Below, one piece after another: positions 25,010 through 36,465 of a stretch of DNA of 64,000 nt. The stretch comes from Temnothorax longispinosus (taxonomy: Eukaryota > Arthropoda > Insecta > Hymenoptera > Formicidae). The translations under genes and the position numbers were made by a program. The DNA is taken from the NCBI RefSeq assembly GCF_030848805.1, contig NC_092358.1:17682250-17746249 (forward strand), written 5' to 3'. How positions within the stretch are numbered: position 1 is the first letter of the stretch; each line of letters opens with the position of its first letter. The notes below the pieces were generated by a model. It did no database searches. It was not told where the DNA came from and was given only the letters and a program-made list of their open reading frames with translations.

Positions 25010-25285
25010 ATCCTCTAGTCTAGTGAAGGATAGGACACCGAGGCTGCAGGATGCGGATTGGTCGTTCGCCATTAATGAGATATTTCCGCTTTGAGTATAT
25101 ATTTTAGTAAAGATATATAGTATATTCCAATTTATGACATATATGATTACAGTATAACTGATAAAGTGAGCAAAAGAAAAAATAAAAGTGTAAGCATTGT
25201 ACTTAATAAATCCAATTTTATTAAAATTGAATGTGATTTTATATTATCATTTAATATTGAAATGAGAATATATATATAGAGAATA
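25010..25285. repeat. 270-bp repeat, copy 2 (uninterrupted)
   Basis: Second, contiguous copy of the sequence split by the CENP-B-type transposon at 20.5-23.0 kb. It reads straight through ACAGTATAACTGATAAAGTG. Confidence 0.88.
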
Positions 25286-25579
25286 CATAACCTCAACTAT
25301 AAATAATCAAATTAACTAATATTGATAAATATAAGCTTAGACTATCGCGTCAACACATTTTTAGTATAAAAATGATTTTCAATATTGTTCTGTTTTTTTT
25401 ATTTATTGAATTTACAAATTTGGTAAATTTATATAAAAACTCTTAAATTTATAAAACAAAATTATTTATTGCATTATTTACTGCATTTATTAACTTTTTG
25501 TAATAAATTAAATTTATCAGTATTTATTGTTTGTTACTATTTACTCAATTTCTTAATTTACGGAATTTATTTCATTTAA

Positions 25580-26152
25580 CTCTTTTCGGTCACACTTCCC
25601 GAGAATCCCGTACCGGTCACACTGGGTGAAATACACCCCCAGCGTGTTTGCACGTGTATAAAAAATTGTAGGTGACCTTAAGGAAAAAAAAAATATCCTG
25701 TCGTAGTTTAAGTCTTCCTTAAAAAGACTGTATACGTTTGATTTGCAAAAAATTAATTTAACATATGTAAAAAAATTGTTGAAAAAAAAAGTCGGAAAAA
25801 TGACTTTTCACAAAAACTCTCTCTAATGTAACTTTTTCAATTTTTAAGATATTTTAATTTTTCAAACGGTTTTTTCATCCTCAGATGATGCACTTTTCTC
25901 TCATTATTGCAGTTTATGCGGCCGTTCCAAAAAGTATGTTGATTTTGAGGTATGAAGGTGCGATTTTTTGCAGAAAAAAAATGCCGAGAGAGAACTAACG
26001 GGCCGAAAAATATACCACCGACGGGGATCGATACTTGAAGGTCCCAACTACCTGTAGATAGCGGCACAAGGCCCATTTCCATTGGTTTACTGGGTCATTT
26101 TCAAAGTTAAAAAAACGCTGGGGTGTAGACCCCATAGTGTGACCGTTAAGGG
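25580..26152. mobile_element. TTAA-flanked non-autonomous element (piggyBac-like)
   Basis: TTAA at 25576-25579 and 26153-26156 flank ends CTCTTTTCGGTCACAC and GTGTGACCGTTAAGGG. A second inner pair (CACCCCCAGCGT / ACGCTGGGGTGT) is also inverted. TTAA targets are typical of piggyBac and Kolobok. No transposase is present in the 573 bp. Confidence 0.75.
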
Positions 26153-26628
26153 TTAATTAAGTTTTATTTATTTACTTCAATTTAATTGAAATAATTCTTT
26201 AATTATAATTGAACTTAATGTAGACATATTTTCGATAATGCCTGATGCCGTCACTTCCGCTATCCCATTAATGGCGGCTTTGTCCCATTCCCCACTAGAG
26301 GCTAGAGGATCCGTACGTAGATGTAATATGATGCACCGGATGCAGCGGTTCTTCCGTGTTTACACGACCCTCAGTCGCCTTCGTTAAACGACCAGTTTCG
26401 AACAGATCGAATGAAAATACTCAGATTCGCACGGTGCGAGAAAGAATATGGATGGCGAGAATGCAAGCTGCGACGCCCACGACAGCGAGGAATGTGCACA
26501 ATTATCACTGCTGCGTCTCCCGGTGGAGGTTTGTAGAAGAGAAAGAAAAACGTCGATTTTCTCGTATTTCACGTAGCGTGCATGAAATTCCTTTTTTAAA
26601 TCGTCGCTGTCATTTCGTCTGTCAGGGC

Positions 26629-26775
26629 AGGCCGGTATTCATAGTCGGTTCTTATTTTAAGACCGGCTTAAGTAATGCCTTAAGATGCTAATACGGCTTT
26701 GTGATTGGTTAATGACATCTTAAAATTGTACTTAAGACGATCTTAAATATAAGAACCGACTATGAATACCGGCCT
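26629..26775. mobile_element. Palindromic MITE in intron 1 of FBXW9 copy B
   Basis: Ends AGGCCGGTATTCATAGTCGG and CCGACTATGAATACCGGCCT are perfect inverted copies, with inner arms TTCTTATTTTAAGAC / TTAAATATAAGAA. Confidence 0.92.
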
Positions 26776-27517
26776 TATGAAACTCTTCAGGGCACGTATT
26801 ATGGAACTTTTCGGAATGGATTCCGATCGGAATTTTTTAGTTATTTCCTAGATTTCTATTGTGTTTTCTAAGGGAAACGGAATAATTCCGATTGGAATCC
26901 ATTTCGAATAGTTCTGCAGTAAGTGTACAGTAGTCGCTTGTCGATGGGATAAAGTGTACTGAACCAGCGACGGTCAACTCTCTCTTTCGTTCTGATGTCT
27001 CCATCCCTTCCGTAACATTTGTTTGATTATGCGTTTAATTATTTTATTGTATTGTATTTCAGGTATTCCTGCATATATGTTCCTTCCTGGACGCGTCGAC
27101 GCTGGTACACAGTTTGAGTTTAGTGTGCAAACAATTCTACTAGATTTTAAAGGATGAGTCAGTGTGGAAATCGCGAATTAACCACGTATGGCCGTATGCT
27201 AGCTACTCATTATTTTTGCGTCCCGGTTAGTTGCTAAAGTTGATAGCACCTTATAGCTTGCACGATCGATTATTTAGATGAATAAACAAAACACTCTGTA
27301 AGCTATTTTACGCCAAGGCTCAAACTTACGCAAGCATATGCAGGTCGTTGCTTACATCCACTGAGATATAAGTATAGAGTGAGCACTGCGATGCTACGCC
27401 CATCAGGCGGAAACAAGCCTGAGACAGATGTCTTTGTCATACGAACTGCATGACATCGCGTTAAATTTTATTTCGTAGTATTTCATTTCTTGAAAAAAAG
27501 CGTGTTCTACAAAATAC

Positions 27518-27762
27518 AACTAATCGAATAAGAACACAAGCCATTTTCGGTCTGAGCTTAGATCTTTAGGTAACTCAATATTATATCATTTCCGTGCATA
27601 TGTATTATTTATAATACATATACATATATTATATATGTATATGTATTATAAATAATACATATGCACGGAAATGATATAATATTGAGTTACCTAAGATCTA
27701 TAAAGTTTAGATTGAAAAATGGTTTGTATTCTTATTCGATTGTATATCATAGCGGTCTTGTT
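27518..27762. repeat. Long near-perfect palindrome in intron 2 of FBXW9 copy B
   Basis: Arms of about 120 bp run from AATCGAATAAGAACACAAGC through TCAATATTATATCATTTCCG to an AT-rich centre at about 27630, then back again. There is almost no spacer. It would extrude a cruciform or hairpin. Confidence 0.92.
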
Positions 27763-28984
27763 TTCTTTTATAATTAAACAGGCAAATTTATTTTGAACGT
27801 AATGTGTTATATGTGTTATTTAATCAAAGCGCGCACGGTAGCGCGCGCCTGTATAGAGGTCTAGTTTATAAAAAATCGCATGAAGCAAGCTTGAGCAGCT
27901 CTATTTATTTGATTTATTTCAATAACTTAATATACATAAAGTAAAAACGTGAATAGATCTGAATCAAGAATGTGCTTGTAGTTTATTTGTACTTAAATAA
28001 TTGTATGTGTATGCATTCTTTTTGTACTCAGTATTATAGTACGAATACTACGAATAAGCAGCTTTCGTCATATTTCTTAGTTAAATACATAAAGTCACGT
28101 GTCATTTCAGTGAGACCCGACAAACTGTTTTGGTTGTCGTCGTGCTTTGCGATCGAGAAACAAATAGCGCTATGGAAACAGCAGGATTCTATGGTGAAAT
28201 TGATAAACAAGTACCCACATTACATCAGAGCTGTGTTACTGATGCATGTATAGGTAGTATATATTAAGCCAAGTGTCTTTGGACATCTTTCCTTATGAAA
28301 AACGATATAATGATGATTCCCATTTTCAGGGTGGAACCACCTGTATTGGTGAAACAGAGTTTACCCTGGTTTATTGGAAACGCGAGACACCCTCTTATGA
28401 AATCGAGGACAACGTCCGCCTCGATTTAGCGCATGACGGATGGATTCACGGTCTGACAGCAATAGACAACACGATCTACAGTTGCGGTTGCGATCGGAGT
28501 GTGAAGTCGTGGATGCTCACCAACACCGGTTTCGTCCATCAGAGAACTTACGAGATGTATGCGATAGCAAAACTGTTCCTTTCGGCAGCTTCGCGATAAG
28601 AAGACCGAGCGGGGAAGATAATTCTTGTTTGTGAGAGAAATAATCGTTTTCCTCCAAATTATTCGAATCCAGATACCGCGTTTTGTATCTTCCTTGTCGA
28701 GATAGATAATTAGAAAATGCAATTCTAAGATTCACTTGTTAAACCCTGCATATTACCATTTTGTGCGTATCATTTTTCATTAACGTTAAATATTACTGAA
28801 ACAGGCCAAATGAGCAGATGTGCGTGTTGTCATCCTGTCCGCAGCGCGCCATCATCGGCGGCGCATTCTCCGGAACAATATACGTGTTCGATTCGCGATC
28901 GAGTAATAATCCGATCAGCCAGTACCGACCCCACACCACACGTGTGACTAACAAGTAACACTACCCAAGTGTAAATCGCCGATT

Positions 28985-29678
28985 TGGATAATTTTTTAAT
29001 ATGTTTTAGTAGACGTAAAAATAAGACATACGTATTTTTTTTTATCGGCGGAAAACCATATTTAGGGTGTGAAACACCCCTTTGAATTTATGGGTATCGA
29101 TTTAATTGTTTTGTATATAAGGATTCAGTATTTTCGGCCCGAACCAAATAAAATAGTTGCATTATCAAGAGATATGAAAAATGAAAAATTTTCGACTCGG
29201 TTCGATCATTTTTAGGGGGTAAACCACCCCCTGTATTTGAAACAAAAATTTAAAAAATGCCCAGATAATTGCAAATTTCATTCAAAAATTTTGAAAAAAA
29301 TATATGTTACACTCGCATCCAAAACAAAAGTGAGACTGTTTGAGGATTTAAAGGTGACCATCCTTTTATCAAATTTCTTACGTAACATTTAAATTTATCC
29401 CGAAATAATGGTAAACAGTTTCATTTATCGTCAAATTAATTAATATTTACAAATTAGTCTGATCAACCCTTCAATTCAATAAGGGAGTGAGGGAACTTGA
29501 GAGAATTTGGTAATTGTAATTTAAAAAAATTGAAAATAAAAATTTACGATTTTTGAACATAAAAGTGGCTATAACTCGGAAACGGCTCATTTCCGGACCC
29601 ATGTTTGTATGAACTTTTTTGCTTGTTTTTGGGTCCCGAATCACCTCCCGAAGTGGAGTAGGCGATTTTTCGGTCACC

Positions 29679-29690
<12 letters not shown>
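28985..29690. repeat. Unclassified interspersed repeat ending ACCCTGTA
   Basis: It carries GGTGTGAAACACCCC, GTAAACCACCCCC and a right end CGATTTTTCGGTCACCCTGT of the kind common at insect transposon termini. No open frame of interest is present on either strand. Confidence 0.45.

Positions 29691-29713
<23 letters not shown>
29681..29713. repeat. TA microsatellite at the 3' end of the LINE
   Basis: About 16 TA units. A shorter TA run sits at the other end of the LINE. Confidence 0.9.
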
Positions 29714-29716
<3 letters not shown>

Positions 29717-31640
29717 ATTTGTTTATTTCAATTGCCTTTCGGCCTTGAAAGGGGGTGCTACATGTCCTTGAGATGCGATTTTTTTTTTTACAATACATTT
29801 TATATTACATTTCTTTGCTATCAGTTTCATTTTGTATTTGTACGTTTCTTAAGTCCTTCCTGTGCTTGGTCACTTTCCTCATCCAATCTGCTCCTTCTCC
29901 TGTATCTTTCAAGATGTCTAAGATATTTCTGTAATCCCTTAGAGGCTCCACGCAGTCAGACATCAAATGCTCTAGCGTTTCCATTTTCTCGCCACATATT
30001 CTACTCTTTCTTTTTCTTTTCTCCAGTACTTGCTTCCTTCCTCCTCGTTTCCGCATCTATACCTTGCAATCATTCTCTGGTCTCTTCCTTTGTATTCTTT
30101 TCGTAGATACCTTGGGATGTGATCTGTTCTCAGCTCTTTGTACCTAGCGCAGTACCTTCCATCCTCTATCCTTTTCTCTTGCTCTGCTCTTTGTTCTTTC
30201 CGGTCCGTCATTATTAGTTCTTCCGTGTTCGTTCTTTCAGAGCTTTCATTTCCTGTATCCCATGTGCTAGAGCTAACTTTCCTATAATATTGGTCCCTGT
30301 TTTTTTCCCATTTTGTTTTCTTCCCTTCCTGTTTGTTTTGTATCTCTTTCCAGCACTCCGCGATTATTTTGTTCGTCTGCCTTTCTTTTGTTTTCTCTTC
30401 GTACTTCATCGCTCTTTTTCCAGCTTCTATCCTGATTTTGTCAATTTTCGTTTCTTCTCGTATCAGATATGCCGGTGTGTTAAAATCCAGTCCTAGAGTC
30501 CATCTTATATATTTTTCTTGCAACTTTTTTACCTTTTCTTCTTCTCTCCATCCCCATATTTCCGCTGCATATAATAGGATGCTTTCCACTAGACTCTTGA
30601 ACATTTTCATTCTCCTGTCTACACTCTCTCTGAATTTCCTCTGTCCAATACTCCATACTTGTGCCATTGCTATCGCCGCCTTCTTGACTGTTTCTTTTAT
30701 ATGCGTTTCCAGTCCTCCGTTTTTTTGGAAGTAAAACCCTAGATATTTAAATTCCTTGACTTCTTCCAGTCTTTCTTCGTTCCATCTCCATTCTTCCTTC
30801 TTCTTTTTACCCCTTCCTTTTTTGAAGATCATAACTTTGGATTTTTCAGCGTTAAGTGTCAATTTTTTCTTTTCTAAATACTTTCGGAATCTACTTATCA
30901 TCTCCTTAAGCTCCTCTGGACTCCTGGCTAACAGCACCATGTCGTCTGCGTAGGCAAGTGTCCATATTTTTTCTCTTCCTATCACTATCCCTCCTGCTTG
31001 ACCTTTTTTCATCCTTTCTTCCAGATCCGCCGTATAAAGCGTGAAGAGCGTTGGACTCAGGGGGCATTCTTGCCTTACTTCTTTGGTTGTCCAAAATCTG
31101 CTCGTTGTATGACCGTTTACTCTGACGACGTTTCTCGTTTCCTGATAAATCTTACCTATTCTTTTCCTGATCTTCTGGCTGATTCCTGTTCTCTCCATTA
31201 TCTTATTCAGTTCTTCTCTGTCTACCTTGTCAAATGCGGCGCTTAAATCCGCGAAGAAGGCGTAGATTTTTCCTCCCTTGTTGACTAATTCTCTGTTTGT
31301 GATGTAATTCAGAATAAAAATGTTATCTATCGTGCTTCTACCTCGTCTAAATCCTGCCTGCGTTTCTGGGATGATGTTTTTGTCTTCTATTTCGGCCTTC
31401 AGTCTTTCTTCGAGTACCATTGCGTATATCTTGTACGCCGAGTTGAGCAGCGTTATTCCTCTATAATTTTTTAAATTTTCCTTATCTCCTTTTTTGAAGA
31501 TAGGGGCGATCACTCCTTCTTTCCATCTTTCCGGCAGTCCTTCTCCTTTCCATACCCTATTTATAATTTCTTTTAACCTTTGTATTACCTTCCTGCTTCC
31601 ATTTATCCATACTTCATTTTCCAGTCCATCTTCTCCTGGG
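29690..31640 (-). mobile_element. 5'-truncated non-LTR retrotransposon (reverse transcriptase), frameshifted
   Basis: On the minus strand an open frame runs from 31638 (APGEDGLENEVW) to 29972. It encodes most of a LINE reverse transcriptase: FADLSAAFDKVDR (motif A), GFRRGRSTIDNIF, CPLSPTLFTLY and the catalytic YADD in LAYADDMVLLARS. Near 30020-30050 the frame shifts. The C-terminal zinc-binding segment continues in another frame (SRICGEKMETLEHLMSDC) to 29805. The endonuclease domain is absent. Both ends abut TA repeats (29681-29713 and about 31641-31658). Clade not determined; insertion in TA-rich repeats is reminiscent of Dong/R4-type elements. Confidence 0.9.
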
Positions 31641-32184
31641 GCTATATATATATATATAATAAAAACTTTTTAGAAATTTTTCTGCAATATTTATAAAATA
31701 TTTCGTGATTTTCTTGAAGTATCTACAATATGTTATGCATATTTCAAACATTCACCCGACATTGAGAAATATTATATCATATATCCAATTCAAAATTTCA
31801 TTACTCTTTTTAAACTGAATTCTTAAGATGATTTTTGAAAAATTATATATTTGCGCTGGTTATGACATATGTAGACTATATATAACGCTTACATCAAATT
31901 AAGAAGTAGTCTACCACGTAAGGCAAATAGCTAGTTTTTTACTCGCCTTTTTCTAGCAAACTTTTATAATGAGTTACGGAACACACTAGACTTAAGTGCA
32001 ACACAATAAGATATCGTTTATTTTCTATTACCAAAGACTAATATATGTATTCGATTGCGAGAGCCCAAGCTGGGCCAGACTGATTGTTCCCTAGTTCATA
32101 AGAATTTTCTTGTTTATTGGAAATATATGTAATCCCGACAATTTATATGGTGTGCAATAAACAGATTAAAAAAAAAAAAAAAAC

Positions 32185-32246
32185 GTAAGGCAGTTGGCTC
32201 ACGATGCAGAGGTCCCGAGGTCCCGAGTTCGAATCCTACGAAGGTA
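32185..32246 (+). repeat. tRNA-like / SINE-like sequence
   Basis: An A-box-like GTAAGGCAGTTGG and a B-box-like GAGTTCGAATCCT are spaced as in tRNA-derived SINEs and lie just after a poly(A) run (32167-32184). I cannot draw a full cloverleaf, so a working tRNA gene is not claimed. Confidence 0.4.
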
Positions 32247-32371
32247 AGTGTGTTTTTCAAATACGAGAAAATATTTATAATTATAGACTGCATCTTAAGA
32301 AACAAATTTAGTTAAAAAATAGTAATAAAATTTCGAAATAAATAATTTTTTTTATGTCGGGTGAATATTAA

Positions 32372-33602
32372 GGGGATAGCCTGGTGTAGCGGCTTCAAAA
32401 AATCGATTTTTTTTTGCTTAAATCGATAGTATTCTATCTCTAGAATACCCTAAACTCTAAGCATGAATTTAGATTTTAGCGGGCTAAAATGAGCTCGATC
32501 GGTGCGCATGGTCGAGCGCTCCGAGGAGCAGGATACTGGGGGGAGCTCTCAACGGTCTTTGAAAAGGCTCGTTGCTGGCTGATTTGTGAAGATTTGTCGA
32601 AGAAAGAGCTGCTCGAAAAGTGTTTGGGTGGGCATATCCAAAATGCAAACGAGAGTTTCAACTCTACTATTTGGCGGTTTACTCCAAAACACCTCCACTG
32701 CAGCCGGAAGATCATAGAGATTGCTGCTTAGCAGCTGGAATATTTAACGAAGGCTATTTATGCTAAACAGTGCTAAACATAATGTCAGATTTGGAAATAG
32801 TTATTGGGACAGCATGCAGAGATTATGCCGACAAAATTAATAATAGCCGTACGACCGTTCGACCAGAATCGTCAAAGTAAAAGCATTGCTCGCAAACTAA
32901 AAAATATACATAAACAACGGCTGTTGGAGCAAAACGAGCTGTATGAAGAAGTTGAGGGAATATTATATGGAGCAGGGATAGTAGATTGACCAAAAAGTAT
33001 AGGTAAATCAACAATAATAAGCTTTTATCAACCTTCTTTCTTATTCGAAAACTTTAAACGCGTTTTTCTCAAAACCATGTTTTTGAAATTGGCGTACACG
33101 ATAATTCAAAATATTCTTGATAGATTCAGATTATTTTTTTTTTTAATTAAAGGTAATTAAATTGCCTTGAACTTATACCTATAATATGTACTAAAAATTT
33201 TGTTCTAAAAAAGTTATAAACAAAAGAAAGTGCAAAATTCATGCAAAAAAAATTTTTTTTTTCAAACCATTATTTTTAAATTTTTTTATGATAAAACAAA
33301 TTATGTTTTAGGTATAACTAGAAACTACACTCATAAACTTTACAAAAAAAATTTTTTTTGTTTCAGATCGTTCTACGAAATGCTAGAGTGTACGCCATTC
33401 AGAAAGAATTTTCGAAGCCACCTTCGTATTTAATCGCATAACTCCTGTGTACTTACATATATTTATTCAAAAAAATTAATTTGAACATTTCAATATGTAC
33501 ACAATAAATGGTGTTAATTGCAAAAATATATATTAAGTAGTTTCTTTTAAAAAAAATCCAAAAAAAGAGCTTGTTTTTGGCGTTCTACACCAGGCTACCC
33601 CC
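32372..33602 (+). mobile_element. TTAA-flanked DNA transposon with a transposase remnant (Kolobok-like?)
   Basis: TTAA at 32368-32371 and 33603-33606 flank inverted ends GGGGATAGCCTGGTGTAGCG and CTACACCAGGCTACCCCC. Inside (+, 32489-32731) is a transposase C-terminal remnant with LSKKELLEKCLGGHIQNANE, then SFNSTIWRFTPKHLH and KIIEIAA. The frame then slips by about 2 nt and continues LAAGIFNEGYL in the next frame. The GG-x-x-QNxNES motif is one I associate with transposase-like proteins of insects and ticks. TTAA targets fit Kolobok or piggyBac. The rest of the gene has been deleted. Confidence 0.65.
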
Positions 33603-33883
33603 TTAAATGTATACAGAATATGCGATATCCCATTTTTAATGTTCCTAAAATAATCTATAAATGTTCTATAAATATATTTTGCATATATAAAAAAATTATG
33701 GATTATGGGGAAATATTTATAAAACATTTGTAGATTATTCGAAAACATTTACAGAAATTTCTAAGGACATTCAAAGCGGGACATTACACGTTCTTTGCAC
33801 ATTTATAGATCATTCATAGAAAATTCATGAATATTCTAAAGAATATTTATAGAACATTCATGGAATATTTCATGCTATATGGG

Positions 33884-36465
33884 TTATCATTTCTGTACTT
33901 CAAATATATCTAAAGGAAAATGTATAAGAAATTATTAAAATTATTTTAAAGAACGAAAATAATCAATATTTTTCGTTGTATGACCGTTAATTCTATTTAT
34001 TTGTCAGTAACAATAATAATCTCATCCTTTGTTTAATTTAACATTTTTTCTACGTTCGGAACGTTATGTGTTTTTAGATTGCTTCGAAATTATATTAAAT
34101 CTTTCGTTTTCCAGTTTTCACTATGCAGCAACGATAAGAAACAAAATATCGACTGATTAAAAAGATACATATGTAAAATAAAAATTTACTACAATCCATG
34201 AGTATAAGTAATGTCGAGGAAATGAAGTTAAATTTTATCGCGTTTTATCTGTCAAAATTATTTTGAATTACGTTTTATATATTTCTTTATATTTTCAATA
34301 GAATATAATAATAATACCTAATTAATTATTATTGCTCTTATTAACTTACTTTGTATATTATACTTGTATGTTGATTAAACTACAGTTCTTTGCAGCAATT
34401 AATTAGGTATGCGCTATCGCCACGAAAGCCGTTAATATCAAGGATAGTTCAGCGTAACTGCCGGTCGACCCGTCCGACCATCACGAAAGAACACCGAATA
34501 CTGGTTACAATGTTAATCTCTGATGTTTTGATAGATATGTCATGTAAATATATAGTGCCTGTTACATACGAAACTGTTCGACTCGTACCATTGTTACACA
34601 TTTATTTGAATACTTGTGAACAAAGATCATAAATATGTGTTTGTTTATAATATTGCGAAGTCGTTTTTGTCAGTTGCACTTCTTTGAATCAGTCAGATAA
34701 TACTTGTATAATACATTAGCTTGATACCGTGCTTCGCTACGGTAACACATTTTACCCCTTTTCACTTCCTTATAGGGATCGAATTTCTAAAAATCGCTTT
34801 GTTAGTGGGTGCTAACGTCATAGAAGGAATATACTCCCCCAATTTCAATTTGTTTCTAGGTTTAGGGGATTGGGCCGGACGTTGATGAGTCAGTCAATCA
34901 GTGAAAATATTTTATCATTAAATACTGTACCGTAAGACCATGTCGATATAGAAGACGTCTCTTACAAAATTTTGAATGTTTCTTACTCGATAACAAACAT
35001 CGAGACGCATAGATGAGTTCTCTGAGTTATAAACTACTGGAAATAAGGAGTTTATTACAAGTTAAGCTTATATAATTAAAACGACTTTAATACATTTTTG
35101 TAGTGAAACTTCTTTAGGCACGGTAATGAGTTCGATTCGCGACACGAAAAAGTGTAACGGAAGTGAAACTTCTTTGGTACGGTAGTAAGTTCGATTGTGC
35201 GACACGAAAAGTGTAACGAAAATTTGACCAATAGGCGTACGGCGTTGGCGAGACAGTTCTTCTTCTGGCACGGTAGTAAGTTCGATTATGCGACACGAAA
35301 AGTGTAACGAAAATTCGACCAATAGGCATACGAAATGAAACTTCTTTGGTACGGTAGTAAGTTCGATTGTGCGACACGAAAAAACGTCACGAAATAGTGT
35401 CACGAAAATTCGACCAACAGGCGTACAAAGTGAAACTCCTTTTGGATCGGTAAGTAAATTCGATTTTGCGACTCGAAAACGCGTCACGAAAATTCGATCA
35501 GGCGTACGGCACTGGCGAGACGGATATAGTGAGAACTGCGTGTAACACTATATTTTCGAGTTGCGGGTGGCTTGGAGTGACTAATTCCGTTGCATTGTTT
35601 TTGTATTAATTTCAGAAAAGTTATGGCAAAGCCTTGCGTTCAGAAGTTTCACTTTTAACGCGCGTGGCGACCACGCGTTCATTTTTTTTTTTTTAATGTA
35701 ATTATATTGTATAAATTATAGCTATTTGATTTCAGAAATTCACATAAAATTAATAAGAGAAATTGAATTTAGTCTAAGATATACATATATTATAATTGTA
35801 CTATATAAATTGCCTTTTTTATATTAAATTTAGTATATTTTGCTTCAAAATTATAAAAATATGTAAAGAGACAGAATAGTGTAAAAATTATATAAAGCAC
35901 ATGCATACTCTACTACCAATCAGATGACAGTAAGTTCAAGTGTCATATATATCACAAGATTTCGAAATTGTACTAATAGTTGGAATTATTAATACAAACG
36001 AACTGTTACAAAAATATTTAAAATAACATAAAAAATTTTAAATTGTTTAAACTTTTAAAAATAATAATAATACGTAAAAATAATATAAAATCTTATTTAA
36101 AAGTAAACATATTTCTTGTGCTTGATTTGAAACAGATTATTTTGATATTTCAACGTTAACAGAATATGTATTAATTTATACTCACAATATAAGAATAGTT
36201 TTAGCTAACTATAATAAATAAATTGTAAAGCATACACAGGGAAAAATAATAAGAATCTGATACGTATGTGGAATCTGTGTTCATAATATATTATACTTTG
36301 TCAAGTTCTTTAACAACGATAGAAGTAGATAATATCTTTCAATATTGCGATTGAAATGAGTGATCTACAAAAGTGATACAAAATATTCATACATGATACA
36401 TCATATTCCGAAAGATTAATTTATTTAAAATAGACGAAAATATATGCAATGTATAAGATAATAAA
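33884..36465. repeat. Segmental duplication flanking the aminopeptidase gene, copy L
   Basis: It aligns in the same orientation with 45202-47045 over most of its length, for example CAGTTTTCACTATGCAGCAA, CGACCCGTCCGACCATC and AGAAATTGAATTTAGTCTAA. Copy R lies upstream (5') of the aminopeptidase start. Copy L may therefore be the relic of the upstream region of a former second gene. It contains a tandem-repeat block (35101-35690) that copy R lacks. Confidence 0.88.
35101..35520. repeat. Tandem repeat block
   Basis: Five to six imperfect units of GTGAAACTTCTTTGGTACGG, TAGTAAGTTCGATTGTGCGA, CACGAAAAGTGTAACG. Some units are extended by AAAATTCGACCAATAGGCGT. Unit length varies from about 60 to 110 bp. 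Confidence 0.9.

Larger units (their letters stand above)
26448..28954 (+). pseudogene. FBXW9: FBXW9-like pseudogene B: exons 1-5, nonsense codon in the F-box, 3' half missing
   Basis: Five exons join in phase: 26448-26528, 27063-27225, 28111-28247, 28330-28556 and 28805-28954. Exon 1 starts at ATG 26448 and ends SLLRLPVE. Exon 2 supplies the F-box (VFLHICSFLDASTLVHSLSL), but TAG at 27141-27143 interrupts it after CKQFY; ILKDESVWKSRI follows. Exon 3 (LFWLSSCFAIEKQIALWKQ), exon 4 (first two WD repeats, DGWIHGLTAIDNTIYSCGCD) and exon 5 (VLSSCPQRAIIGGAFSGTIY) track human FBXW9 in order, as recalled. A donor follows at 28955, but no WD4-WD7 exon is found downstream; repeats and a LINE occupy that space. 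The nonsense codon and missing half argue for a dead copy. A sequencing error at 27141 plus a misassembled 3' end is the alternative. Confidence 0.75.

Noticed and set aside
25837..26082. 81-residue minus-strand frame inside the TTAA-flanked element
   Set aside because: No transposase motif is visible and the element is too short to be autonomous.
29609..31246. Several plus-strand open frames rich in Phe, Ser and Leu
   Set aside because: They are antisense shadows of the Lys/Glu-rich LINE reverse transcriptase on the minus strand.
32185..32246. Functional tRNA gene
   Set aside because: A-box and B-box-like strings are present but acceptor stem and anticodon arm cannot be paired convincingly.
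35101..35520. Regular repeats resembling a CRISPR array
   Set aside because: Unit lengths vary, there are no unique spacers or cas genes, and the genome is eukaryotic.
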